In this document: one piece after another, positions 11,496 to 22,160 of the stretch
How positions within the stretch are numbered: the stretch's first letter is position 1
How the letters are laid out: each line of letters opens with the position of its first letter
Assembly: GCA_029168955.1 (NCBI GenBank)
Contig: JAPDOI010000064.1
Coordinates: forward strand, 1,860,001 to 1,924,000
Direction of reading: 5' to 3'
DNA: 64,000 bases
Source: Aplectana chamaeleonis
Lineage: Eukaryota > Nematoda > Chromadorea > Rhabditida > Cosmocercidae
Made by a program: the position numbers and the translations under genes
The notes under the pieces: model-generated
The model's input: only the letters and a program-made list of their open reading frames with translations
Databases searched by the model: none
What the model was told of the DNA's origin: nothing

Positions 11496-12061
11496 GTAAG
11501 TGGTTCAATTTACTCTGCCGATCAAAGCAAATCGAGTATAGACCGATCATTGGCGGGAAGTGTTCAAGCTTGCTGGAAAGAAAGTGTCTAGTGCGTGAAA
11601 CGCATCTGCGAAAAATAATTGCATGGCTAGCATCTCCTGGTCCTCTCTAGTTACATTGCGCACTACATCGACCCGAGCTACTGGTTCCACAAAGTCGCAG
11701 GCTCAAGAAGGTCGTCACAATAGGCGTTTTACGTTCCCAAATACACTTTACTATTCCCAAGAATTTGTAAACTACCTCATGTTTGTGTTCGGTGCCCGGA
11801 AAAATTCCCTTCAATGAAGTTTGGGTGAAAACAAACTTTGGTATTCCAAAGCTGGCTGTGGAATACAATAGGCGTTTCTCTACCATTTTTCATTGTCGTT
11901 TGAGGTTTTCTTTGGACAGCGTCCATAGTTAGCTGCCAGCATCAAGTGATGGTAGGAATTAGCATCCTTAACCTTTATTTTGAATCCATGAACTGCATCC
12001 TCCCCCCCCCTTGATGGTGGCGGCATCGTGGCTGTACCGGCTGCCAATAATATCATCCATA

Positions 12062-13022
12062 AGGCCTAGGGGGTCGTCTATACTCCCGCCGCCGAGCGGC
12101 GCGGCACAGTGCATTCTTGCAAGGGGTCGTTTATACTTCCGCCGCGGAGCGGCGCGGCAAAGTGCGATTCTACAATATCGATCGTGCCGCTCCGCATGAT
12201 CAATATTAGGAGTCGTTTGTACTTCCGCCGCCGAGCGGCGCGGCGCCCCGCGCCGCGTGAAAATCGCGTCACTATTATGTATAATCGAGCTGCGACGAAC
12301 CGACGCGGCGAAGTCGCAGAATTACGCTAAACACTGCCTGGAGTAGCTCTGAGATAGCACAAGGTCGATTGTAATGAGTGATTTCTTCTGCAAAAGAAAC
12401 ATTTATAATCTTTTGTATCATAACACCGCTATCGAAAGCAGATAGAGTCTTCTGAGAATTTTTTCTATAGAAAAATTATTTTAAGAGAAAAAAAAACAAC
12501 TCACAACCCAGCATACTCTGAACAACTTCCAGGACCTCGGAAGAAAATTTAGCGATCAATCAGAGGAACCAAATTGAGAATGTATATGAAATATTAGCAA
12601 AAAAGCATGTGATGTTAAAAAGGATCGCACGCGGCCGCCGCGCCGCCTCCTCTCCCCGGGCGGCGCGGCAGCACCCAGGCGGCGGCCGCGTGCGGCGCCG
12701 TTGGAAGATTTTGAGCAGAAAAACTCTAAACACCTCGCGGCGCCACGAGGCGGCGCCGCTTGATCGATACGACTGTATTGCATCTCGCCGCGCCGCGGCG
12801 AAAGTATAAACGACCCCTAATATTGATCGCGCCGCGCGGCACAATCGATACTAGGGGATTAACATCGCCGCGCCGCTCGGCGGCGGAAGTATGAACGACG
12901 CCTAGTGCATACTTCCCGCGACGGGTGACGCGACATAGTGTCTGCTATGTTAATCGACCAAAGCTCGATATTGCTTATATGCACTGTCGCTGTTGCGCGT
13001 CGTCGGAAGTATGCACTAAGCC
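12062..13022. repeat. Self-nested foldback element
   Basis: A module of the form GGGGTCGTTTATACTTCCGC plus GGAGCGGCGCGGC occurs three times on + (about 12,068, 12,122 and 12,209). It occurs three times inverted (about 12,784, 12,862 and 12,985, the last diverged). GATCAATATTAGGAGTCG at 12,198 faces CGACCCCTAATATTGATC at 12,813. The centre is a GC palindrome near 12,630-12,760. This looks like copies of one family inserted inside one another. No coding capacity. Confidence 0.7.
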
Positions 13023-13026
13023 TAAG

Positions 13027-13163
13027 GCCTCTTTCAAACTTCTATTGCTGTGCGACGCGACGGGATGAAAACCATGAGCATCGATCGAGATCGCGTCGCA
13101 CGTCGATCTGCATTCACAACATGCTATCGCGGCGATCAGCGATCGCACTCTGAAAGAGGCCTA
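13027..13163. repeat. Palindromic MITE (AGGCCTCTTTCA ends)
   Basis: AAGGCCTCTTTCAAACTT at the left is inverted against CTGAAAGAGGCCT at the right. The interior contains GATCGAGATCGCG and GCGGCGATCAGCGATCGC. About 137 bp, non-coding. It abuts the foldback cluster on its left. Confidence 0.65.
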
Positions 13164-14371
13164 CGGCAGCGTCCATACGTTGCGAGGGAGCGCGATGACG
13201 CAAAATCGATATTCGTAGAGGGCACGCGATTTGTTAGCCGCTCATGCGCGCTTTCGCTTGCTTACGCTGAAGTCGATAGAGAAGCAGCCATTTTTTTAAC
13301 TAGCGTGATTGCGCGAAATCGAGAGTGCACACGATTAGCTAGCCTCTCACTGCCGTTCTCGCGCGCTCATGCTCGCTTCTGAAATGGAAAAGCAAGTTTC
13401 AAGTCTACTGCTTCATCTTTTAGAAATTAAGCCTCTGACCCATTCGAAAACGGTGGCCCTCTCACCCTATAATTCTACTTCGGCCGACACAAGTCGTGGT
13501 AAATATGCAGCCAGCGAGCCAACATGAGTGTTCGATCGTCAAATCAAACTTTATCAGTCGAATCGACTCGGAGCAGGGGGTGTTTGCTTGGTCCACTGCC
13601 GCGATGGGTGTCTTCTAGAGCTGAGGAACGTTGGAGAGCAGAAAAGAGCGAGAGCGCGCGTTCCGGCCACGTATCGACTCTGCTTTAGCGTTCGAGAGCT
13701 TTTAAAGTTTGATCGCGGCGCGACGCCATGTTTCAAGTGCGAATCGACGACCAGCACGTTAATGATCGATGTACCCTCTATAAATGACGTGATTCTCACC
13801 ATTCGAGGCGCGGGCGGCGCGCGCGATGCTGCAGCCTCCGTCTGCCTCTCACTGTCTCCAACCTCCGCTCCGCACCAGCACGCGTAGGAACCATATGAAT
13901 TTCGCCGTTTCATAGCCTGTACACAGATAAAACCTTATCGCGCAGCGCTGCGATGAAACTCGGGGAAAGATCTTACGCTCCAGCGTTTCGGCGATACGCC
14001 GCTCATAACTCGTAGCTGGCTATGAATGGAACCTCATATCAATCAGGGTTTTATGAAAGCGCCGAAGGGAAACGCTATACAGTGCGTTGCAAAATTATAC
14101 GACATACCCCAATTTCCGCGGTTCCAAACTTCGCGTCCATTGAGGAGAGAAACGGTAAATGCCAATCGATGCAGCACCATCGAAAACCCCTGGGTTCGAA
14201 TCTTCATGAAATTAGAGCCACTAGCAGGAAACTGGCAAAGGAAATCGTCAAAAATGGCCGTTGCGAAATTATACGACATAGCTGACGTTCTCGCAGAAAT
14301 TTCTTTTCTACGTCATCTGTATCAATTCTTTCATGGTGTGAACCGCTAGAAACATCGAGTTATTAGTTTTC

Positions 14372-14640
14372 AGAAATGTCTTGGCGCCGAACCACTGCGA
14401 AAACTCTGTTTGGTATGTTTCGACCCAGCTTTTTGTGAACGCCCCTTTCTATCTGCGCCCATACGCTTATAACGGCTAGTTTCAGCGAAGTCACACGCTC
14501 GTATTGTCTGTTCTGGATGCAGATTCAACGCCCAAGAATACCTCTCACGTTTTCCACAGGGTTGAGGTCCTGCAAACCGGCAGGCCATTCTAGCGAATTG
14601 GCAGGATCGGCCTGAGACCGAGCCTGCGCTGTCCTACTGA
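14372..14640 (-). pseudogene. Tc1-like transposase C-terminus, left arm
   Basis: On the minus strand the reading contains LEWPAGLQDLNPVENV, a clear match to the conserved WPA-x-SPDLNP-x-EN region around the last acidic catalytic residue of Tc1 transposases. It continues to RMGADRKGRSQKAG and a stop. In-frame stops interrupt it. The 5' half of the gene is absent because the element is a palindrome. Confidence 0.7.
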
Positions 14641-15129
14641 CAGGAAGTGAAGGCGGAAACGGACTAGAAAGAACTGGAAATGATTTTCCGGCACATTCTC
14701 ATAATCTGTGGAGTTCATAGGACATGTCGCAAAAAGCTGGTCCAGCTTAGACCCCTACCGGGATCCGCGTCAATGCACTATTCTTTTTCCTCCAAAGTTC
14801 CTACTCAAGGATAAGTTCGGGTCCTTTTGTAGATCTTTCCAATTCTTGGAATGCTTAGTCAAAATAAATTAATGTAATAGAATTGATCAAGCTCATTTAA
14901 ATTGCACTTGCTTTCGACCGATAAAAAAGGATTTCGAAGGATCCACACAAGGACCCGAACTTATCCTTGAGTAGGAATTTCGGAGGAGAAAGACGAATGC
15001 ATTGACCCGGATCCAGGTGGGGTTCCAAGCTGGACAAGGTAATAGCGACATGACCTATGAGCTCCGCAGATTTTTAGAATGTGCCAGAAATCGTTTCCAG
15101 TTCTCTCTAGTCTGTTTTCGCCTTCAATT

Positions 15130-15307
15130 CTTGTCATTAGGGCAACGCAGGCTTGGTTTCAGGCCGATCTTGCCAATTTGCTAGAATGGCCGGCCGGTTC
15201 GCAGGACCTCAACTCTTTGGAAAACGTGTGAGGTATTCTTGAGCGTTGAATCTACATCCAAAACAGACAATACGAGCGTTTGCCTCCGGTGAAACTAGCC
15301 GTAATAA
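15130..15307 (+). pseudogene. Tc1-like transposase C-terminus, right arm
   Basis: A mirror copy of the pseudogene at 14,372-14,640: LEWPAGSQDLNSLENV is readable on + and is followed by stops. It is cut at 15,307 by the 3.75-kb insertion. The last codons resume at 19,063 (RMGADRKGRSQKVG). Non-functional. Confidence 0.7.
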
Positions 15308-16170
15308 CTCAGGCAAACTCAAATGTCGACAGCAGGTTTCTCAGGTGTCATCACAGAGCACATCAGCTGAGGACACGAAAAAAAGCGTGATTTCGGCGCG
15401 AGAGAACCTTGTATCACGCCGAAAGGTCCAGATGTGGACCTCCTAGCGCCGGATTTCGAGACGGCGGCATGACTTAACTGAAGCCTCGAAACGTTCAGCT
15501 GTCGACCTGCCACCGCCGGATTCATGGATTTTGCTGTAGACATCCTATCGCCGAACTTTTAATGAGTGTGGCCACCTTCAAAATTCTGAGCAGTTAAACG
15601 AGCTGAACCATCGCAGGATTCAGAAACTATTGCTGTATTATTACTTTACCTAGCTGTAATTGAAGCTGTCCCCATACTCAACTGCCCTTAAACATGGGCA
15701 TTTCGGTTTTTTTCTGCCGTAATTATTATCGAGGTGTAACTCTTACCGACCCAATATTTGAGCTATTTCGCAGCTTCCAGTGGCCGGCAGAAGAAAAAAA
15801 TAGTAATTGATTCTCTTTTGAACTAATTCGACTTTAACGGGTTTTTTCAAACTCTAGGCAAGAAATATGCAGCAACGATACGAAAACCAAGAGAATTAGG
15901 CAAAGTATCTATATATAGAACTTTTGAATATGTGAGGGCAGGATTATGGTGCCAAAACGGGTTAGTAAAACTTCTCCAATGGGCGAAAATCGCAGTTTCC
16001 GGGACTTCTTCGAAACGGGAACTCCTGGCATAGCTTCATTATCTGAGATTTTTCCCTCACCAAACCTCAAATTTGCGGGTGTTGGTATTATTCACATTGT
16101 CTCCTCTGGTTATACCTATTTTCCTAATTGTGGTTAATTCTTTCCAGAAACCCTTGGAAAGTGTTAAAAT

Positions 16171-16596
16171 CTAATCTTTGAAAAATGGTTGATAATTGGC
16201 AAAATGATTGGGTGTAGGCAGTACGATAAATCGTTGTGCATTGATATCAAATTTTGATTTTAATTTTTTTAAAAGTTGATTGGCTTGAAGACGTTGGATG
16301 ATGGAGATATAATGGGAATCGTAACTTCTTAACATTTCAAGAAATGCGAAACTCGCTAACTTGAGAAAAAGTTCCGCGAACTCGATTTGGTACAAGGAAT
16401 TAGCCCTCACATAGTTCAAATGTTCTAGGATCTTGAACAGAGTCGATGGGTTGAAAGAAGGGAACTGTGTACTCAAGTATTTTCGGTCCGTTGAACCTCT
16501 CCCGACACTACGATGTAAAATACGAAAGTAGGGATTTCGGATAGCGCTATTAGATATAGAAAGTGTTGCGTCTACGAAAGGCATACCATATTCGCT
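16171..16596 (-). CDS. Open exon-like frame inside the CTCAGG transposon
   Basis: About 140 codons run without a stop on the minus strand, from a good acceptor (TATATTTTCAG, about 16,597) to TAG at 16,171. The codon texture looks coding: LNYVRANSLYQIEFAELFLK, then LLKKLKSKFDINAQR, ending NHFANYQPFFKD. No family is recognised and no DDE motif is obvious. It could be the last exon of the element's own gene or a captured host fragment. The ATG at 16,606 lies in the acceptor itself, so the exon probably belongs to a longer spliced message whose other exons I cannot place. Confidence 0.35.
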   Translation of the reverse strand, partial: SEYGMPFVDATLSISNSAIRNPYFRILHRSVGRGSTDRKYLSTQFPSFNPSTLFKILEHLNYVRANSLYQIEFAELFLKLASFAFLEMLRSYDSHYISIIQRLQANQLLKKLKSKFDINAQRFIVLPTPNHFANYQPFFKD

Positions 16597-16901
16597 GAAA
16601 ATATACATTTAGACCGTAAACCAGGTAAATTCTCGTGGTTTCGGCGCGGACAGGTGCGGAGCGGAGGTTATAGACAGCGAAAGAGCCGAGTCCGGGGAGG
16701 AGGCAGCAGCATGGCGCGCTCCGCACGTGCTCTGACTGATTAGAATTTTAATTTTCACAGAGGATACTCAGGGGAGAAAGCCCGCTGATCTACTCTCTGT
16801 GCGTAAGGTATCCTTCATGGTCCTCACCGCAGGCACGGACAGGAAGCAACTACATATGAATTCCCCGGCAGAACCAAAATCACCAGATCTATGAATGATG
16901 T

Positions 16902-17478
16902 CTAAAGGCATCGTCCCATCTCAGGGGTAAAATGTCGTACTATGGTCGGTCCACCGTGAATAGCAACCTTGCCAAGCGCGAGATCTCGATCAAATAAGGG
17001 AGAAACTACAGATACCGGATTCATCATTGCGTTAACCGTGGGTTTTTCGACTTGGGTTGGGTTCAGGGCGTGCAGAAACGCGCTAATCCTTGCGCTGAGC
17101 CCAACCCAAATCCTTAAACCCGGAGTTAACGCAATGATGAATCCGGCCTCAGGTGAAAAGTCGGCCCAGCTCACAATACTAAAAAGCTTACATAACTGCT
17201 TACACCGCCGCGAAAAGGGAACCAAGAGCTCTGCTATTGTCTATTTTGCCTATGAGCTTCGCCACATAAGTCAATTTTTCAGTTTGCAATGATTTTGGTC
17301 CCCTACTCGGAGCAAAACGCTTGGTTATGCTTTTAGGGTATTGGGAGTGGGGCCGACTTTATCCTTGGATTTTCTCACTTATCTGATTGAATTCAGATCT
17401 TGCGCTTGCCAGGGCTGCTATACACGGTGGGCGGACTACAATATCAAATTCTACCCCTGAGGTTGGACTGTGCCTTTA
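16902..17478. repeat. TTAA MITE with a palindrome inserted
   Basis: Left end CTAAAGGCATCGTCCCATCT, right end GAGGTTGGACTGTGCCTTTA. Inner arms GAATAGCAACCTTGCCAAGC and GCTTGCCAGGGCTGCTATAC are inverted. Same family as 790-1,168. The left half contains a separate palindrome at about 17,012-17,147 (CCGGATTCATCATTGCGTTA against TAACGCAATGATGAATCCGG). Confidence 0.8.
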
Positions 17479-17519
17479 AGCAGCGTGCCGCCGCACTTCT
17501 GACCCAGACCAAGGGCGCC

Positions 17520-18900
17520 TGAATGATATAAATTCAAATAGTTAGAAAGGTTGAGTTTTCTAATATTCGATTCAACCGGAAATTCCAATTTCTGATTTTT
17601 TCGAATGTTGGCTTCGCTCGGGAATTTTGATATTTGCCTTTTCAAGCCTTCGATCAGTTCAGAAATTTGAATCTATCGGGTTCTGAAGTATTCGGTTTGT
17701 TCGGAGAGCTTTAATAGTCGATTTTCTGAGTAGTCGGCCAATTTTGTATCACTACATTAAAATGTTCGGATATTGATAAAGAATGTGCAGAAAGTATTCA
17801 AGATCATCGGAAAAAGCTAATTTTCATTCGAATATTCGGAAACAGTTTCCAACTATGCATTTGTCTAAGATAGAAGACAGGTTTTCTAAAACAATCGTTC
17901 CGTCATAAAAAAGAGAGACCTTGCTCGAGTTTATTCACTCATTCCGAGATTTTAAAAACGCTGTATTCGAGTATTACATTCATCTGAAAATTTTAATTAT
18001 GCCTCCTTCGAATTTATTCGTACATTCGTGAATTTTGAAGTGATTATAATCGAAAAAAAAACTTATTCATCAGAAATTTTTCTATAGTGGCTATCCGTAT
18101 TACTCATTCATCTGAGGTGTTCTAAAAACGCGATATTTGAATTACTCCTTCATTCAAAACCTGGCGACGATTGTCCATGTCTATCATGTAATCACATCAT
18201 CAAAACTAGATCTATTGAAAAATGAGGAGAATTTTTCGATTGTGATCTTCATAAAGTCTTCCATTGATTTGGAAACCTGGTGTGAGTTCCTTAGATCTTC
18301 TCAAATAAACGAGTAAGTTCAAAAGTAGATCACATACTCGATTCAATTGTTTTACGCGTGAACATTTGTACAAAAATCGAAGCAATTAATCGATTTCAAA
18401 TTCCAAATAGTTTTCAAGTAATATACTTGTACAAATGAACAACTTTTTTGATGGGTATTTATGATGTAAGCTGAATTGAGACAAGTATTCGAAAAACAGA
18501 CATTCGACCTAAACGAAAGCAAAGAATTTTTCGATTCCCCGGATGAACAGAATACACGAGAGGCGAAAAATACAAAACCTCCAATAAAGCGAGAAGCAAA
18601 ACAGTAAAAAATCACGACGAAATCGAATATTTAAAAAAGAATGTTTCAAGACTCCAAGTATACTTGGTGTTCAAAAAATACGCATATAGAAATCCTAAGA
18701 GTCGGTAAAATAGTTGAATACTACAAAAATCTCTAGAACACTGTTTGAGTAATAATTCCATTCAATACAAGGCCTGATTTGCGCGTTATCGCACAAAAAC
18801 AGGTGTGCTTCACGAAAGACAAAAAAACAAAAGCACTTTCTTCAATTGCGCAACCGACTGCATAACTATTTGGTTGCGCATTCGGAGATTTGGGCGATCA
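17520..18900. other. AT-rich interior rich in ATTCG words
   Basis: No gene is seen. The word ATTCG/CGAAT recurs irregularly (for example CATTCGAATATTCGG near 17,826), like the short tandem array at 52,030-52,190. The stretch is inside the CTCAGG transposon. A minus-strand frame at 18,352-18,615 has no splice signals and poor coding texture. Confidence 0.4.
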
Positions 18901-20109
18901 ATCGTTACCGGCGGTAAGATGTGTTGCTTTGTCGACCTGCTGTGAACCTGCTATCGACAGATCGATAACAGGTCCATGTTATTCTCCCGAAAGAACCTGC
19001 TATCGCCAGTTGCTCGAGAAACAGGTGGTTCAACCTGCTGTCGACATTTGAGTTTGCCTGAGAAGCGAATGGGCGCAGATAGAAAGGGGCGTTCACAAAA
19101 GGTGGGTTGAAACATAACAAGCAGAGTTTTCGGAGTGGTTCAGCGCCAAGGCATTTCAGAAAACTAATAACTCAATGTTTCCAGCGGTTCTTACCGTGAA
19201 CGAACTGAATCAGATGGTGTAGAAAAGAAATTTCTGCGAGAACGTCAGCTATACAATTTTGTTTGCCTGCATGTCCAGGCTGTCTTGCTTAAACCTATCT
19301 CACATACATTTTGTATTTTTCTTTGTCGCCAGATAAAGCTATTGAATTGAATTGAATTGAACTATGTCGTATAATTTTGCAACGGCCACTTTTGACAATT
19401 TCCGTTGCCAGTTTCCTGCTAGTGGCTCTAATTTCATGAAGATTTGTACCCAGGGAATTTCTAGGGTGCTGCATCGGTTGGCGTTTACCGTTTGTCTCCT
19501 TAATTGTCAAAATCGAAGTTTGGAACCCCGGAAATCGGGGTATCTCGTATAATTCTGCAACGCACTGCATATCTGGCTTTTAATTCCTTATGAGGGTTAT
19601 TTGGGGTTGTTGATGACGGATCTAAGTTCTATACTTCGTTTCCTTTGAATGGGCCATCCTAGGGTGCAGACATACTACACAATCGTTCTGGGTTCTTCGC
19701 CCCACGCGATTCAATAACACGCAGTGCCGCCTACCATAACCAGGAAATCAAATCGATCGCCGCCGCCTGTCTTTCTTCACTTGAGCTTTACCCTTCATCT
19801 CTGCCGCTTTCTCCGCGTCTCTGCCGCCCGTCCTCGCCGTCTCGCGTCTGATCTGTGTATGGCTCTCTGCGCTCTAGGATGGCCCACCCGAAGGAAACAG
19901 AGTATATTTGTCGCTTTCTGAGTTTTCAACGTAGTCCTCTCAAAGCCTCTCATTTGTAAAAAAAAACTTCAAGAGCGAACGCGACATTTGACCATTGGAA
20001 TAGAGCAGGCTTAGAATTTTTATGCGTAGGTTATTTGAGGTGGTGAACACTAATTTGGCGTCCGTTTGTCGATTTTCGAAACATAAGGGTAATTTCCGCC
20101 AGCTAAGCG

Positions 20110-20800
20110 ACGTTATATCATCCTGTTCGTGAGCAGCCGCCTCGATGCTGACTGCTAGCAGCACGCTCGCTCGCAACGTCATCCGTTGACCTTGCCCGGA
20201 TCGATCGATAGGGCGGCACGCGAGCTGGCTGATGTCGGAGTCAATTACGGACTGTTCTAGATTCCCCGCAACCAACAGCTAACCTCAGAATATCGACGAA
20301 CGGACCCGAGTTTGGTGTTCAGCTTTTTGAGTGACCCCACTATACTAAATTTGAGCTAAATCCGAAAATTTTTTGACACCCCGAAAAATTCTTACGGGTA
20401 TCCGTACCATTTCGCGAGGCTTCAGAAAAGGCCTATAACACCTAGGAACTGGTCGCTCGGGTCGACCTAGTGCGAAATATTACTATAGAGGACCAAGAAA
20501 TCCGAACAGTGCAATTCGTTTTCGCAGAAGCGTTTCACGCTGTTGACGCTTCCCTAGAGAGCCCGCAACAAGTTTCGTGCCTGATCTTGGTTATGCAGGA
20601 CCTGTCCCGATCATATGAAGTATTCATTTCTCCATGTTGTCTAGAAGCCTTCATGGAAGAGAAGCTTATAGCTTTGGTGGTATGAAAAGAGTCCGAGTTT
20701 CCGCCTACCGCGGCCAGCTTGCGCACAGAGCCATCGATCAATGCGGCTAAGATCAATGGATGACGCCACGAGCGAGCGTTCTGCGGGCGGTTAGCCACGC
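20110..20800. repeat. Inverted arms around a gene 1 exon
   Basis: GCGAGCGAGCGT with GGATGACG and ATCGATCGAT-like words near 20,165-20,225 recur inverted near 20,715-20,785 (CAGCTTGCGC, ATCGATCAATGCGG, GGATGACGCCACGAGCGAGC). Similarity is partial. Either these are two copies of one dispersed repeat, or they are the ends of an element that contains the exon at 20,491-20,679. Confidence 0.4.
20491..20679 (+). CDS. Gene 1, internal exon (unknown protein)
   Basis: Open for 63 codons (DQEIRTVQFVFAEAF..., ending CCLEAFMEEKLIALV). It has an acceptor at ACTATAGAG (AG at 20,488 or 20,490) and a donor GTG|GTATGA at 20,679. The peptide alternates hydrophobic and acidic residues and reads as a folded protein. 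I do not recognise the family. Exit phase is 0, whereas the next exon at 20,938 needs phase 2, so a small exon is missing between them or the intron has been rearranged by the repeat at 20,690-20,800. Confidence 0.55.
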
Positions 20801-20937
20801 GGCAGGACCATACAACAAATTGCGTGCGATAAATTAATTACGATAGTAAATGCTTGAACCACCTATAAAGAGGTGATGGTCTAATCCTCAATCTTATAGT
20901 CTCATAAGCATATACTACTGGCATCGCATTTTTACAG

Positions 20938-21094
20938 AATTGCTCGTAAAATGATACCGGAACTGGACGAACAACTTGCTTCTTTGCCGATCTGGATTGT
21001 GGCTAGAGCTAAGGATCAAATAGGCACCGTGTTTGTGGGCTACCAGAGAACCAGCACTGAAATTTCAACCTTTCACACGAGATGTCTAGGCTAG
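20938..21094 (+). CDS. Gene 1, terminal exon (unknown protein)
   Basis: Acceptor TTTTTACAG at 20,937, then 51 full codons (IARKMIPELDEQLASL..., ending STFHTRCLG) to TAG at 21,092-21,094. The coding texture is good (PIWIVARAKDQIGTVFVGYQ). It lies 258 bp after the previous exon on the same strand. If all exons belong together, gene 1 spans about 19.6 kb, nearly all transposon-filled intron. This contrasts with gene 2, whose introns are mostly under 120 bp. No clear poly(A) signal was seen. Confidence 0.55.
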
Positions 21095-21254
21095 TTTTTC
21101 TTTTGGATCTTTCATTTTACGATTGGGTTCGTGGCCTGATCATCGCATGCGGTAGCGTCTTCTCTGATAAAAATTTTCCCCAGCGGCAGTCCAACCCCGC
21201 CTTGAAGGCTCCTGATCGGTACCTTCACGGCACGGTCTAACCACGGTCCCGTCA

Positions 21255-21385
21255 CCAGCCATGGCTAACCTGGTAGCAATGTCGCCGTGACTGTGCCTAG
21301 ACACAGCCGTGGTGAGAACTGTCGCGGCTGTGTTTAGGCACCGTCACGGCGACATTGTTACCAGGTCGCTGTGAGCCTATTTAGA
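21255..21385. repeat. Perfect-armed palindrome
   Basis: CCTGGTAGCAATGTCGCCGT at the left is inverted against ACGGCGACATTGTTACCAGG at the right, with GTGCCTAGACACAGCC against GGCTGTGTTTAGGCAC nearer the loop. About 125 bp, immediately before non-LTR copy C. A typical small MITE. Confidence 0.7.
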
Positions 21386-21386
21386 C

Positions 21387-22160
21387 ATGACTGGTGCCGG
21401 AGCTCTGGATAGCCCCCCCCCCCGCTGCCGAGTCGTACGTTCACGCCGTGGCAGTGTGAAGGAAAGAAGATCACCTATATGCAAACCGACGTCACCCCTT
21501 CGCGAAGAGTGCGTTTTTTTTTCATGGGAGAGGTGCTGGCCGGCCGCTTCTCTCCTTCGAATTCTTCCGCTAAGGGCCGGCGTGAAGAGGAATCCTGGAC
21601 TCGCTGAGAAGTACCTATGCGCCACATGCGGCAAGGATGTTAACTGGAGACATACCAGCGTCCAGTGCTTCGGATGCCAAAGGTGGGTGCATCTCTCCTG
21701 TTCGAACATCAGCTCTGTGAGGCATCATAACTCTGTTTTTCGCTGTGTTTTATGCTCTTCACCTTCCAACTCTAATTCCTCTTCCTCAAATCGCCCCCTT
21801 TCCATTGTACATATCAATCTCAACGGCCTTCGTGCCAAACTTTCGGAGCTCTCTCTCTCTCTTCGCACGTACTTACCATCCAGACGTGATCATCGTTCAA
21901 GAAACCAAGCTCTCTCAATCACCTACCCGTCCTCATCATAATATCCCGGATCAGCTCTTGGCGAAAGAGTTTCAACCTTTGTTTTATCTTCTCTCCTCTC
22001 CCATCTCATACCAAACACCACCACGGATGGTACTCTCGAGTACCTTTCAATCCATCTCCCCTTAAAACTCCCCTTTCTCTGTTCAACATCTATATTCCCC
22101 CTACCACCTCATGCTTCCTACAATCCCATTCCACTTCTCAAACAACTTAACGATTATCTA
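21387..22160 (+). mobile_element. Non-LTR retrotransposon, copy C (5' part)
   Basis: This fragment of the family also present at 27,638, 30,778 and 37,326 holds the element's 5' end. In order it shows a 2A-like stretch (LLRILPLRAGVKRNPGL, with the final proline changed to leucine) and a PHD-like zinc finger (CATC, QCFGC, WVHLSC, FRCVLC). Then comes the start of an APE-type endonuclease (HINLNGLRAK, and in another frame DVIIVQETKL). A frameshift near 21,870 separates the last two. Copy C stops at 22,160, where a Tc1-like element is inserted, and does not resume beyond it. Dead copy. Confidence 0.8.

Larger units (their letters stand above)
15308..19062. mobile_element. 3.75-kb DNA transposon, CTCAGG termini
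   Basis: Perfect inverted ends of about 30 bp, starting CTCAGGCAAACTCAAATGTC and ending with the reverse complement at 19,062. Both ends carry spaced copies of a short word related to AACCTGCTATCGCC (left near 15,449, 15,507 and 15,540; right near 18,936, 18,950, 18,995 and 19,033), like transposase-binding iterons. The target is the Tc1-like arm: flanks CCGTAATAA and AAGCGAATGG rejoin the uninterrupted left-arm sequence with a 2-3 bp overlap. The superfamily is not recognised. Inside are a minus-strand open frame and a TTAA MITE. Confidence 0.75.
14077..19570. mobile_element. Palindromic Tc1-like element, 5.5 kb
   Basis: Ends CAGTGCGTTGCAAAATTATA and its inverted partner (TATAATTCTGCAACGCACTG) lie beside TA, as in Tc1/mariner insertion. 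The element is an inverted duplication: the left arm (14,077-14,880) and the right arm (about 14,900-15,307 plus 19,063-19,570) match over nearly their whole length. They include a duplicated inner terminus at 14,252-14,279 and 19,362-19,390. The centre is near 14,880-14,900. Both arms carry the same 3' part of a transposase gene, pointing outward, so no complete transposase exists. The right arm is split by the element at 15,308-19,062. Confidence 0.8.

Noticed and set aside
12556..12844. Arginine/alanine-rich frames on both strands
   Set aside because: They derive from the GC palindrome in the foldback element. The composition reflects CG repeats.
16740..16781. 42-base exon-like stretch reading DTQGRKPADLLSV between ATTTTCACAG and GTAAGG, fitting gene 1 phase
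   Set aside because: It lies inside the CTCAGG transposon that interrupts a Tc1-like arm, so it cannot be an original gene 1 exon. It is short and probably chance.
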